From Muribaculaceae bacterium (GTDB lineage Bacteria > Bacteroidota > Bacteroidia > Bacteroidales > Muribaculaceae), in the NCBI GenBank assembly GCA_028689665.1, contig JAQVCR010000007.1, forward strand, positions 35,893-81,494: 45,602 nucleotides of DNA, given 5' to 3'. Below are positions 34,582 to 43,636 of the stretch, in pieces. Under the pieces are notes generated by a model. That model was not told the DNA's origin and ran no database searches. It was given only the letters and a program-made list of their open reading frames with translations. Each line of letters begins with the position of its first letter. The first letter of the stretch is position 1. Made by a program: the position numbers and the translations under genes.

Positions 34582-34620
34582 ACGAAGTCGGATCAACAAT
34601 AAAAGTGGATCAGACTTCGC
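34582..34620. terminator. bidirectional terminator between convergent genes
   Basis: CGAAGTCGGATC (34583-34594) pairs with GATCAGACTTCG (34608-34619) with one internal mismatch. On the minus strand the stem is followed by TTTTT. It separates the coiled-coil gene from the nitroreductase gene. Confidence 0.75.
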
Positions 34621-34635
34621 TATTTCAACATTGTT

Positions 34636-34661
34636 TCTCTCTCTCTCTATATATATATATA
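34636..34661. repeat. dinucleotide microsatellite (TC)n(TA)n
   Basis: Six TC units run straight into about seven TA units, in the gap 25 nt beyond the nitroreductase stop. No coding or promoter overlap is seen. Confidence 0.85.
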
Positions 34662-34685
34662 GGTGATAACAATAGTCAGACAAAT

Positions 34686-35327
34686 TTAGATAGAGTCGGC
34701 AGCCGTGTAACGATTTGAAATTACGTTTTCAGGTTTCCATTTATCTTTAGGTTGAGGCGAGTCGGCAGGGAATCCCATTGGCACAACGCAAAGAGGGATA
34801 AGATTCTCCGGTAAGTTTAAAATATTTTGAACCGTCTTAGTGCGCTCCACATTAGGATATACGCCGGTCCACACAGCACCAAGACCCAAAGAATGTGCGG
34901 CAAGAAGCATATTCTCGGTAGCCGCCGATACATCTTGCACCCAAAATTCGCGAGCCACACCATCGAGAGCTTTGTTCATATTACCACAGGCAACAATAGC
35001 CACCGGAGCTTTAGCCGCCATGCCAGCATTAGGCAACGAGTCGGCAAGTTGTTTAAGAATATTTACGTCGTCGACCACCACGAAAGCCCACGGCTGACGG
35101 TTAACAGCAGTAGGAGCCGCCATCGCCGCTTTAAGTATTCTTTCGATAGTGTCGCTAGAAATTTTGGCTTCTTTATAACTGCGAATACTTGTGCGCGACA
35201 TGATAGATTCGAGAGTGTAATTTTTAGTTTCTATTTGTTCTTCTTTTTTAGAAGTAAAGATAAGAGAGATCGTAAGCACAATAGCGATTATTGTGATTAG
35301 GTAAGGATAAATTTTCTGGAAATTCAT
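34686..35327 (-). CDS. membrane-anchored nitroreductase family protein
   Basis: From the ATG at 35327 the protein is 213 aa. It begins with an uncleaved hydrophobic helix (YPYLITIIAIVLTISLIFT, about 7-25), then an FMN-dependent nitroreductase domain: SRTSIRSYKEAKIS, ILKAAMAAPTAVNRQPWAFV, and GLGAVWTGVYPN near the end. A TTG at 35357 would add ten residues and overlap the upstream gene, so I prefer the ATG. The substrate is unknown. It lies 19 nt behind the DeoR-type regulator and is probably co-transcribed with it. Confidence 0.87.
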   Translation of the reverse strand: MNFQKIYPYLITIIAIVLTISLIFTSKKEEQIETKNYTLESIMSRTSIRSYKEAKISSDTIERILKAAMAAPTAVNRQPWAFVVVDDVNILKQLADSLPNAGMAAKAPVAIVACGNMNKALDGVAREFWVQDVSAATENMLLAAHSLGLGAVWTGVYPNVERTKTVQNILNLPENLIPLCVVPMGFPADSPQPKDKWKPENVISNRYTAADSI

Positions 35328-35346
35328 ATAAGTAATTATTAATAAT

Positions 35347-36111
35347 TTATTTAGCAATTATTAGTTCTATGCCCAGCTCCTCGATTCGTTTAGCGATAGA
35401 ATTAGAAACGTGGCTGTCGGTAATAATAATATCCACATCGTCCATATCGGCAATTTTGCTAAAGCCCCGACGTCCAAATTTTGTAGAGTCGGCAAGAACA
35501 ATAGTCTTTTGAGCTGTCTGCATCATTACACGATTAAGAGTAGCTTCCATAAAGTTTGTAGTAGTAATACCAAAATCGAGGTCGATGCCATCAACCCCAA
35601 GATACAGCTTGCTGCAAGAGAAATTGTGAAGGATAGATTCGGCGGCATCTCCAACTACCGACATACTGCTGTGTCTAAGCAGTCCTCCCAGTTGTATTAT
35701 ATCAATGTTCTCGTGCTGAGCAAGAATTTCCGAAACTTGAAGAGAGGCGGTTATAACTGTAAGTTTATTATTTTGGTTAATATTTCGAGCAAGCGCATGC
35801 ATTGAAGTACCCGATGCAATAAGTATAGAGTCGGCAGGAGTAATCATTTGTGCAGCATAGTGTCCGATAATACGTTTCTCCTCAGTTGCAAGTTTTTCTT
35901 TCTCATTTACATTTCTATTATTAATGTATGGGTTTATGAGAATTGCACTACCATGGTTGCGATATAATTTATTCGCTTTCTCTAATTCGGTTAAATCCTT
36001 TCTAATCGTAACCGAAGAAACGTTAAGTTTTTCAGAAAGGTCGGTAACCTGTATTGAGTTATGCTTGATAAGCATCTCTAAAATAAGAGCGTGTCTGTCT
36101 TCTTTCGTCAT
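35347..36111 (-). CDS. DeoR/GlpR-family transcriptional repressor
   Basis: The 254-aa protein has an N-terminal DeoR helix-turn-helix (QVTDLSEKLNVSSVTIRKDL, about residues 21-40) and a C-terminal sugar-phosphate-sensing DeoRC domain (SILIASGTSMHALARNI, KLYLGVDGID, TIVLADSTKFGRRGF). Such proteins repress sugar- or glycerol-phosphate genes until the phosphorylated inducer binds. It is divergent from the glp operon with a shared 430-nt control region, so it is most likely the glycerol-3-phosphate repressor. The start is the ATG at 36111; a TTG two codons earlier is less likely. Confidence 0.88.
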   Translation of the reverse strand: MTKEDRHALILEMLIKHNSIQVTDLSEKLNVSSVTIRKDLTELEKANKLYRNHGSAILINPYINNRNVNEKEKLATEEKRIIGHYAAQMITPADSILIASGTSMHALARNINQNNKLTVITASLQVSEILAQHENIDIIQLGGLLRHSSMSVVGDAAESILHNFSCSKLYLGVDGIDLDFGITTTNFMEATLNRVMMQTAQKTIVLADSTKFGRRGFSKIADMDDVDIIITDSHVSNSIAKRIEELGIELIIAK

Positions 36112-36146
36112 AGTCAATTGTGTTTTGTTTCAAAACCAAGTTTGTG

Positions 36147-36154
36147 CAAAGATA
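36147..36154 (-). promoter_or_regulatory. -7 element of the repressor gene
   Basis: Minus strand TATCTTTG, 36 nt before the ATG at 36111. The ACGAAA repeats lie between it and the -33 position, as expected for autorepression. Confidence 0.5.
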
Positions 36155-36389
36155 TAAAAAAACGAAACATAAAAAACGAAATAAAGCATTTTTAGGTTTC
36201 GTATTTTATATTTAATTATAATGAGTGTCTGTGATGGTTTGATGCGAAATAGAAAAGTGTCGGTAAATAAGAAAAAAACAAGAATTTTATTAAACGGGTT
36301 AAATAGCAATGAATCAGAGTATTAAGTACTATATGGATAATATCGAATAAAAAAAATGCAAAATACTTTCAAAAAAAAGTGGAAAAAGT

Positions 36390-36420
36390 TTTGTTCGTAA
36401 ATAAATAGTGATTATTTTTG
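36390..36420 (+). promoter_or_regulatory. glp operon promoter
   Basis: TTTG (36390-36393), 19-nt spacer, TATTTTTG (36413-36420): full consensus. The leader to glpA is about 115 nt and contains the GAAACATAAAA element. Confidence 0.7.
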
Positions 36421-36543
36421 TTGCGAAATGAAACATAAAAGATTTTGCTTTATCTCTATGTTAAGATAAATACCTTAAATAAATCAATGATAAGCAAATT
36501 CTAGGCCAAGAATAACAAGACAATAACAATATAAAGTTCTGAT

Positions 36544-38181
36544 ATGAGCTGCATCGAGAATAAAAAATATGATGTAATAATAATAGGCGGTGGAATTACC
36601 GGTGCCGGTACTGCTCGCGACTGTTCGATGAGAGGGTTGAAGACTCTTCTTGTTGAACGTCTAGACTTTACAGCAGGTGCAACCGGACGAAACCACGGGT
36701 TGCTACATAGTGGCGCCCGCTATGCTGTTACAGATGGAGAATCGGCAGGAGAATGTATCAAAGAGAATATGATACTACGCAAGATCGCACGTCATTGTGT
36801 CGAAGAGACCGACGGGCTGTTTGTAACATTACCCGAAGATGATTTGTCGTTTCAGTCGACATTTGTATCGTCGTGTTTGAAGGCAGGCATACGAGCCGAT
36901 ATAATAGATCCGAAGGAAGCTATCCGTCTGGAGCCATCAGTAAATCCTGATATTATAGGCGCAGTGCGAGTACCCGACGGGTCGGTTGATCCCTTCAGAT
37001 TAACGACAGCAAATGCAATAGATGCCCGTCTACATGGAGCAGATTTGCTCACTTATCACGAAGTTATAGGTTTGGTTAAGGATAAAGACAGAGTTATAGG
37101 AGTCAAGCTGTATGATAAGCACGCTCGAATGGAAGTGGAATACTTTGCCGAAGTAACTATCAATGCCGGTGGAATTTGGGGACACAAGATAGCCGAGATG
37201 GCTGGAGCTCGTGTAAATATGTTTCCGGCAAAAGGCGCATTGTTGATATTCGGACACCGTGTTAACAACATGGTGCTAAATCGATGTCGCAAGCCCGCCG
37301 ATGCCGACATATTAGTGCCGGGGGATACAATATCGTTGATAGGAACCACATCGAGTCGTGTACCATACGAAGAGGTTGACAATATGCGTGTAACCGCCGA
37401 TGAGGTAGATGTACTTATACGCGAAGGCGTAAAGTTATCTCCCACATTAGCCAATACACGCATATTGCGAGCCTATGCCGGCGTACGTCCGTTAGTAGCA
37501 GCCGACAACGACCCATCTGGGCGCAGTATAAGCCGAGGTATAGTGTGTCTTGACCACGAGAGCCGAGATGGAATAGCCGGCTTCATAACAATTACAGGAG
37601 GAAAATTGATGACCTACCGCCTAATGGCAGAGTGGGCAACCGATATGGCTTGTCGCAAGATAGGCAACAAAGAACAATGCAAGACAGCCGAGAAGTGTCT
37701 ACCCGGTTCAGATCTAGGCGCCGACACAACCACCCCCGAAACTCCCAAGAGTGGCGGACAGATGGCCGCTAAAGGTCGCCACGGATCGATGGCCGAAAAG
37801 ATAGCCTCGAAGAATGAATACGACAACTCACTAGTGTGTGAGTGTGAAGAAGTTTCGGTAGGCGAGGTAGAATATGCAATAAATGAATTGCACGTGCATA
37901 ATTTAGTGAATCTACGTCGACGTACACGCGTCGGAATGGGAACTTGTCAAGGAGAGCTATGTGCATGCCGAGCAGCCGGTCTATTGTCAAACTCACATAA
38001 ATGTGCCGAGCGCGCAAAAAACGACTTGGTCGACTTTATCAACGAACGTTGGAAAGGAATGTTTCCAATCGCATGGGGCGAAACTCTCTGTGAGAGCCAA
38101 TTCACTTCATGGATATATGAGGGTGTGTGTGGATTAAGTTCAAATCAAGAAACAAAAGAATCTCAAAAAGATGAAATTTGA
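36544..38181 (+). CDS. glpA: anaerobic glycerol-3-phosphate dehydrogenase subunit A
   Basis: The 545-aa FAD protein oxidises sn-glycerol-3-phosphate to DHAP in the membrane-associated GlpABC complex. The FAD motif is VIIIGGGITGAGTARD (11-26), with GATGRNHGLLHSGARY typical of GlpA/GlpD. The C-terminal BFD-like [2Fe-2S] domain has VCECEEVSVGEVE (about 431-443) and GMGTCQGELCACR (about 466-478), which distinguishes GlpA from aerobic GlpD. It overlaps glpB by 11 nt. Confidence 0.96.
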   Translation: MSCIENKKYDVIIIGGGITGAGTARDCSMRGLKTLLVERLDFTAGATGRNHGLLHSGARYAVTDGESAGECIKENMILRKIARHCVEETDGLFVTLPEDDLSFQSTFVSSCLKAGIRADIIDPKEAIRLEPSVNPDIIGAVRVPDGSVDPFRLTTANAIDARLHGADLLTYHEVIGLVKDKDRVIGVKLYDKHARMEVEYFAEVTINAGGIWGHKIAEMAGARVNMFPAKGALLIFGHRVNNMVLNRCRKPADADILVPGDTISLIGTTSSRVPYEEVDNMRVTADEVDVLIREGVKLSPTLANTRILRAYAGVRPLVAADNDPSGRSISRGIVCLDHESRDGIAGFITITGGKLMTYRLMAEWATDMACRKIGNKEQCKTAEKCLPGSDLGADTTTPETPKSGGQMAAKGRHGSMAEKIASKNEYDNSLVCECEEVSVGEVEYAINELHVHNLVNLRRRTRVGMGTCQGELCACRAAGLLSNSHKCAERAKNDLVDFINERWKGMFPIAWGETLCESQFTSWIYEGVCGLSSNQETKESQKDEI

Positions 38182-39421
38182 TACAGTCATAATAGGAGGA
38201 GGGCTTAGTGGTCTCACTTGTGGAATAAAGCTAGCCGAAGAAGGACGTCGATGTGCTATTGTGTCATCGGGACAGAGTGCTTTGCACTTTTTTTCAGGCT
38301 CGTTTGATCTTTTAGGCTATAATGGTGAAACCGAGATACACAATCCTATTGAAGCAATATCTAAGCTCGATGCCACTCACCCATATTCAAAGCTGGGTGC
38401 ATCAACAGTAGAGCGATTAGCAAAGGAAGCAAAGGAATTTTTTGAAACCATGGGGGCAAAATTTGTCGGAGATACCGATAAAAATCATTATAGAATAACC
38501 CCGGTAGGAGTGAAACGACTCACTTGGCTAACCCTCGAAAATCTAGGTACACTAGGTACGGACGGTAAATTACCCTGGCAAAATGTATGTATAGTAAATA
38601 TAGCCGGATTTTTAGATTTCCACACCACATTCATCGCATCAGAATTTGAAAAGATGGGTGTACACTGCACCATAAAGGCAATAATGATGCCCGAGATGGA
38701 GCGACTACGCAAAAATCCGACAGAGATGCGTTCTTCAAATATTGCCAAAGTACTAAATAATAAAGAAGTTCTGGCAAGATTTGCACAATTAGTGAATAGT
38801 GAGAGTGCAGGTTGTGAAGCCGTGATATTGCCGGCAGTATTCGGCGTGTTTAACCCCGACACCACCAATGAATTCAAATCACTACTAGATAAGCCCATGA
38901 TGCTGTTACCAACATTACCCCCATCGGTGCCCGGAATAAGATTGCAAATAATGATGCGCAATTATTTCCAACGCTTAGGCGGAGTGTATTTGTTAGGAGA
39001 TACAGCACAAGATGGACAGATCTCTTATTCAAAAGTAACCGGGATAAGCACTGTAAATCAAGGTGATATACAACTAGAGGCTAATAGTTTTGTACTAGCA
39101 TCGGGAAGCTTTTTCAGCCACGGCTTGATAGCGCACCCCAACAAGATAGAAGAGCCTGTGTTTGATCTCGATGTTTTGTCGAGCGAAAACCGTGCCGATT
39201 GGTATAATAAAGATCTATTTGAGAAGCAGCCATATATGGAATATGGAGTTGAGACAGATGAACAATTCCATGCTAAATATAAAGGCAACACTTTAAAGAA
39301 TCTTTATGCGATAGGATCAGTATTATGTGGCTACGACCCCTTAAAAGAGTCGAGTGGCGCAGGAGTATCGATATTGACAGCGATGAGCGTTGCCGAGCAA
39401 ATATTAAAGAAAGGAAAGTAA
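38171..39421 (+). CDS. glpB: anaerobic glycerol-3-phosphate dehydrogenase subunit B
   Basis: The 416-aa flavoprotein has an N-terminal nucleotide-binding motif VIIGGGLSGLTCGIKLAEEG (6-25) and the GlpB-typical continuation SSGQSALHFFSGSFDLLG. The C terminus ends with LKESSGAGVSILTAMSVAEQ. GlpB carries electrons within GlpABC. It lies between glpA (overlapping) and glpC (6 nt gap), the usual operon order. Confidence 0.95.
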   Translation: MKFDTVIIGGGLSGLTCGIKLAEEGRRCAIVSSGQSALHFFSGSFDLLGYNGETEIHNPIEAISKLDATHPYSKLGASTVERLAKEAKEFFETMGAKFVGDTDKNHYRITPVGVKRLTWLTLENLGTLGTDGKLPWQNVCIVNIAGFLDFHTTFIASEFEKMGVHCTIKAIMMPEMERLRKNPTEMRSSNIAKVLNNKEVLARFAQLVNSESAGCEAVILPAVFGVFNPDTTNEFKSLLDKPMMLLPTLPPSVPGIRLQIMMRNYFQRLGGVYLLGDTAQDGQISYSKVTGISTVNQGDIQLEANSFVLASGSFFSHGLIAHPNKIEEPVFDLDVLSSENRADWYNKDLFEKQPYMEYGVETDEQFHAKYKGNTLKNLYAIGSVLCGYDPLKESSGAGVSILTAMSVAEQILKKGK

Positions 39422-39427
39422 AAAGCA

Positions 39428-40687
39428 ATGGATAAGCAACAATATAATATAAGCGAAAACAACTTTGAGCAGTGCATAAAATGTACGGTATGTACAGTGT
39501 ATTGCCCGGTAGTAGCAGTTAATCCCGATTATCCGGGACCTAAACAAGCAGGTCCGGATGGCGAGCGATTACGCTTAAAGACACCATCTTTTTACGACGA
39601 GGCGTTGAAATATTGCTTAAATTGCAAGCGTTGTGAGGTAGCATGCCCATCGAATGTAAGAATAGGCGATATAATACAGTCGGCACGCATAAAATATGGC
39701 AAGAGCAAGCCAAAATTGAGAGATATGATGCTTGCTAATACCGACTTTGTAGGTACAATGGCAAGTCCTTTTGCTCCGATTGTGAATTTCAGTCTAGGAA
39801 TGAAGCCGGTGAAATATGTTCTGGATAAAGTGTTGGCAGTCGACAGTCATCGTCAATTTCCTAAATACTCATCACAGAAATTTGTGAGCTGGTTTAAGAA
39901 ACATGCAGAGGCAAATCAAGACGCTTATCCACATCATGTAAGTTTCTTCCACGGTTGTTATATCAATTATAACTATCCAAAGCTAGGACAAGATATGGTA
40001 AAGCTCCTCAATGCAATAGGATATGGTGTGCATCTACTAGATAAAGAAAAATGTTGCGGTGTTGCATTGATCTCAAATGGATTGATAGGTCAAGCAAAAC
40101 GTCAAGCAAAGCTAAATATAGAATCGATAAGAAAGTCGGTAATAGTAAACAGTATGCCCGTCATTGGAGCTTCGTCAACCTGTATTTTTACAATGCGCGA
40201 TGAATATCCTCATTTATTAGGGATAAACAATCAAGACGTACGCGAGAGCATTGAGCTTGCAACACGCTTCATCTATCGTCTAATAGAGCGAAATCAAGTG
40301 AAATTAGCATTTAAGAGCGATTATAAAGCACGCATAGCTTATCACACACCGTGCCACATGGAAAAACTTGGGTGGGCAATCTATTCTACCTCACTAATTA
40401 AGATGATACCCGGAGTAGATTTTGTAACTTTGGATTCACAATGTTGTGGAATAGCAGGAACATACGGTTTCAAGAAAGAATACTATCAAGCATCGCAAGA
40501 AATAGGACAATCGCTGTTTGACCAGATCGAAAGTGCTAAGGTTGACTTAGTGGCAACCGATTGCGAAACTTGCAAATGGCAGATAGAAATGTCGACCAGT
40601 GCGAAGGTAGATAATCCAATAAGCGTATTAGCCGATGCTCTCGATGTGGAAGCAACCATGAAACTTAATAACGTAGAATTAAGATAA
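39428..40687 (+). CDS. glpC: anaerobic glycerol-3-phosphate dehydrogenase subunit C
   Basis: The 419-aa iron-sulfur subunit links GlpAB to the quinone pool. Two 4Fe-4S motifs are visible: CIKCTVCTVYCP (16-27) and CLNCKRCEVACP (about 63-74). Two CCG domains follow, with EKCCGVALIS (near 208) and DSQCCGIAGTYG (near 337), each preceded by its upstream cysteine (FFHGCY, YHTPCH). This is the standard GlpC layout and length. Confidence 0.95.
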   Translation: MDKQQYNISENNFEQCIKCTVCTVYCPVVAVNPDYPGPKQAGPDGERLRLKTPSFYDEALKYCLNCKRCEVACPSNVRIGDIIQSARIKYGKSKPKLRDMMLANTDFVGTMASPFAPIVNFSLGMKPVKYVLDKVLAVDSHRQFPKYSSQKFVSWFKKHAEANQDAYPHHVSFFHGCYINYNYPKLGQDMVKLLNAIGYGVHLLDKEKCCGVALISNGLIGQAKRQAKLNIESIRKSVIVNSMPVIGASSTCIFTMRDEYPHLLGINNQDVRESIELATRFIYRLIERNQVKLAFKSDYKARIAYHTPCHMEKLGWAIYSTSLIKMIPGVDFVTLDSQCCGIAGTYGFKKEYYQASQEIGQSLFDQIESAKVDLVATDCETCKWQIEMSTSAKVDNPISVLADALDVEATMKLNNVELR

Positions 40688-40706
40688 TATTTAACAATTT
40701 GATATC

Positions 40707-42107
40707 ATGTTCAACTTTTTAAATCCACCAACATATAAACCGGAACAGACCGGCGTCGCAGCCGATGCCAAATATAAAAGCCTTCGTTGGCAAGTCTTTA
40801 TGGGTATATTCATAGGATATGCCGGATTTTATATTGTGCGTAAGAATTTCTCAATGGCAATGCCATTCTTAACCGACCCAGCAGGTCCTTACGGATTCGA
40901 TAAAGGCGAGTTAAGTATCGTATTATCATTAAATGCAGTTGCTTATGCGCTATCTAAATTCCTTATGGGTAGTGTATCCGATAGAAGTAATGCAAGAGTA
41001 TTCTTGCCACTCGGACTTGTATTAGCAGGCTTATCGATGATGTTTATGGCAGTGCCGGTAGAGCTATTTGGCGCATCTACAACATCAATAGTAATCATGG
41101 CAGTGTTAAACTTCCTAGTAGGTTGGTTTAACGGAATGGGTTGGCCTCCATGTGGTCGAGTAATGACACACTGGTTCTCGATAAAAGAGCGCGGCACGAT
41201 GATGTCGATATGGAATTGCGCACACAATGTAGGAGGAGCATTAGTAGGTCCAATGGCAGTGTATGGCGCAATGTGGTTCGGTTCATGGTTCTATGGTGCC
41301 GACACAGCAAAATACTTCTTGATAGGAACATACATTTTCCCAGCAGCAGTAGCTCTATTTATCGCATTGATAGCTTACATATTAATTCGCGACACTCCAC
41401 AATCATGTGGCTTGAGCTCGATTGAAAAATGGAGAAACGATTATCCAAAAAATTATAGTGCAAAACAAGAAGAAGTGTTATCGGCAAAAGATATCTTCTT
41501 TAAATATGTACTTAACAACAAGATGTTATGGTTTATTGCAATAGCAAATGCATTTGTATACATGGTACGTTACGGCTGTCTTGATTGGGCTCCAACATTC
41601 TTAAAAGAATCGCAAGGCTATGATATTAAGCAAGCAGGTTGGGCATATTTTGCATATGAATTTGCAGCAATACCCGGAACCCTAGTTTGCGGTTGGTTAA
41701 GTGATAAGGTGTTCCACGGACGTAGAGCCCTACCAACAATAATCTTTATGGCACTTGTAGCATTATTCATCTTTATGTACTGGCAATTCAGCGACAATTA
41801 TATGATTGTAACGATGTCGTTAATCGCAATAGGCTTCTTTATCTATGGTCCTGTAATGCTAATTGGCGTTCAAGCCCTCGACTTAGCCCCAAAGAATGCA
41901 GCAGGAACAGCAGCCGGCTTAACCGGATTCTTCGGATATTTCTTCGGAACAGCAATACTAGCAAACGTAGTAATCGGTTACGTAGCCGAGAGCTCATTTG
42001 GCTGGGACGGAACATTTATATTATTGCTTGCAGCATGTGTATTGTCGATAATCTTCATGGCATTTACTTATAAAGAAGAACAATATTTAGTAGAAAAAAG
42101 AAAATAA
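40707..42107 (+). CDS. glpT: glycerol-3-phosphate transporter (OPA family)
   Basis: The 466-aa major facilitator protein has about twelve helices. The N-terminal RWQVFMGIFIGYAGFYIVRK (28-47) followed by NFSMAMPF is the organophosphate:phosphate antiporter signature, with a conserved Arg for phosphate. Later landmarks are GMGWPPCGRVMTHWFS and YGCLDWAPTFLKESQG. GlpT imports glycerol-3-phosphate in exchange for phosphate; position 19 nt after glpC supports this substrate. Confidence 0.92.
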   Translation: MFNFLNPPTYKPEQTGVAADAKYKSLRWQVFMGIFIGYAGFYIVRKNFSMAMPFLTDPAGPYGFDKGELSIVLSLNAVAYALSKFLMGSVSDRSNARVFLPLGLVLAGLSMMFMAVPVELFGASTTSIVIMAVLNFLVGWFNGMGWPPCGRVMTHWFSIKERGTMMSIWNCAHNVGGALVGPMAVYGAMWFGSWFYGADTAKYFLIGTYIFPAAVALFIALIAYILIRDTPQSCGLSSIEKWRNDYPKNYSAKQEEVLSAKDIFFKYVLNNKMLWFIAIANAFVYMVRYGCLDWAPTFLKESQGYDIKQAGWAYFAYEFAAIPGTLVCGWLSDKVFHGRRALPTIIFMALVALFIFMYWQFSDNYMIVTMSLIAIGFFIYGPVMLIGVQALDLAPKNAAGTAAGLTGFFGYFFGTAILANVVIGYVAESSFGWDGTFILLLAACVLSIIFMAFTYKEEQYLVEKRK

Positions 42108-42145
42108 GACCTGAAATTAAACAATAAATCTAAAAAATAAAACAG

Positions 42146-43636
42146 ATGTCTAAAACAGATGTATATAATTCGCTTGGCGAAAAAAGAAAGAAATTTTTAT
42201 CGTGGCAGATGCGTACCATTTTGGTAACAATGATAGGTTATGCTCTATTTTATTTTGTTCGTAAAAATTTCTCACTGGCGATGCCGGGGCTAACGGCAGA
42301 ATATGGTATATCTAATGTGAGTTTTGGCTGGATAATATTTATAAGCTCATTAGTATATGGCTTTTCAAGATTTATAAATGGCTATTTAGTTGATAGAGTG
42401 AAAGGTCGTATAGTGATGACAGTAGGCTTGCTATTATGCGCATTCGCAAATTTTGCTTTTGGATTTAGTACCGACTTAAGTGCTTTTCTTACAGGAGTAG
42501 AGAATGGTCCTAAGATGGTAGAAACTTTAATTTTGGTAATGGGTATAGTGATAATTTTAAACCAATATTTTCAAGGAATGGGTTATCCTCCATGCGCACG
42601 AATACTACCACATTGGATTCACCCTTCAGAATTAGCGACCAAAATGTCGATTTGGAATTGTTCTCACTCAATAGGTGCCGCACTAGCAGTAGTTGTTTGT
42701 GGTTATATAATGGGTACAATGGGTACAAATATGGTTGAAAATCCAGAAGTGGTTCAAAGAATTACAGATAACCTATCTAATAATGGTATTGTAAATGCTG
42801 CAGAGCAAGCACTTACATATTCACAACATATCGGAGCATGGAAATGGTGCTTTTGGATTCCTGCTTGTCTAGCAGTAGCCGGAGCAATATTTGTTTCTAT
42901 CGGTCTAAGAGATGAACCAAAAGATGCAAAACTTCCTGATTTACCAGGCACAAGTTTAGGTAATTATAAAGGAGACGGGAATACAAAAAACCGTAAAAAA
43001 TTTGAATTAGAAATGGTTTGGCGTAATCGCTGGGTCTGGACATTTTGTATAGCTAATCTATTTGTATATATAGTACGTATGGGAGTTCTTGATTGGGGAC
43101 CTAAATTCTTAACAGAAAGTCGAGGTTTGTCAATAAAGAGTGCAGGATGGACAGTTGCCGCATTTGAAATTGCCGGAATAGTAGGAACTTTATTTGCAGG
43201 TTGGGCAACAGATAGATTTTTTAAAGGTAAAGGACATAGAATGTGTGTAGTTTGTATGCTTGGAGCCGCAATATTTATGACAATATTTCGCTTTTTACCT
43301 CATGAAGCAAGTCTTACAACGACAGCCCTTGTATTAATTGGCGCAGGATTCTTTATCTACGGACCACAAGCATTGATTGGAATAGAGCTAGGAAATCAGG
43401 CTACAAAAGAGGCCTCAGCACGTGCAAATGGAATCGCTGGAATATTAGGCTATCTTGGAGCCGGTCTATCTGGTCTGTTAGTTGGTTATGTAGCCGATTC
43501 ATTTGGTTGGACAACAGTGTTTGAAACTATAATAATAGTCGCAGTTGTTGGAATGTTCGTACTTATAAGTATGTGGAAAGCCCCACGCGATGGATATGAG
43601 AGAGCTTCAAAAATTAATTACGATAATGCAGAGTAA
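42146..43636 (+). CDS. second OPA-family organophosphate transporter
   Basis: The 496-aa MFS protein is a diverged paralogue of the preceding one: WQMRTILVTMIGYALFYFVR then KNFSLAMPG at the N terminus, YFQGMGYPPCARILPHW and GVLDWGPKFLTESRGLS later. It has an extra region of about 50 residues in a periplasmic loop (around 195-225). It may carry glycerol-3-phosphate, a glycerophosphodiester or a hexose phosphate. Its codons are richer in A/T third positions than those of glpABC, so it may have a different history from the first half of the operon. Confidence 0.88.
   Translation: MSKTDVYNSLGEKRKKFLSWQMRTILVTMIGYALFYFVRKNFSLAMPGLTAEYGISNVSFGWIIFISSLVYGFSRFINGYLVDRVKGRIVMTVGLLLCAFANFAFGFSTDLSAFLTGVENGPKMVETLILVMGIVIILNQYFQGMGYPPCARILPHWIHPSELATKMSIWNCSHSIGAALAVVVCGYIMGTMGTNMVENPEVVQRITDNLSNNGIVNAAEQALTYSQHIGAWKWCFWIPACLAVAGAIFVSIGLRDEPKDAKLPDLPGTSLGNYKGDGNTKNRKKFELEMVWRNRWVWTFCIANLFVYIVRMGVLDWGPKFLTESRGLSIKSAGWTVAAFEIAGIVGTLFAGWATDRFFKGKGHRMCVVCMLGAAIFMTIFRFLPHEASLTTTALVLIGAGFFIYGPQALIGIELGNQATKEASARANGIAGILGYLGAGLSGLLVGYVADSFGWTTVFETIIIVAVVGMFVLISMWKAPRDGYERASKINYDNAE

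Larger units (their letters stand above)
36112..36543. promoter_or_regulatory. divergent control region with candidate GlpR operators
   Basis: No gene is visible. Copies of ACGAAA at 36162-36167 and 36176-36181 and the inverse TTTCGT at 36197-36202 surround the repressor promoter. The 11-mer GAAACATAAAA occurs at 36164-36174 and again at 36430-36440, just downstream of the glpA -7 box. This shared element near both promoters is a candidate operator for the DeoR/GlpR-type protein. Evidence is positional only. Confidence 0.5.

Noticed and set aside
34636-34661. Phase-variable microsatellite
   Set aside because: It lies downstream of convergent genes, outside promoters and coding sequence, so length change would have no evident effect.
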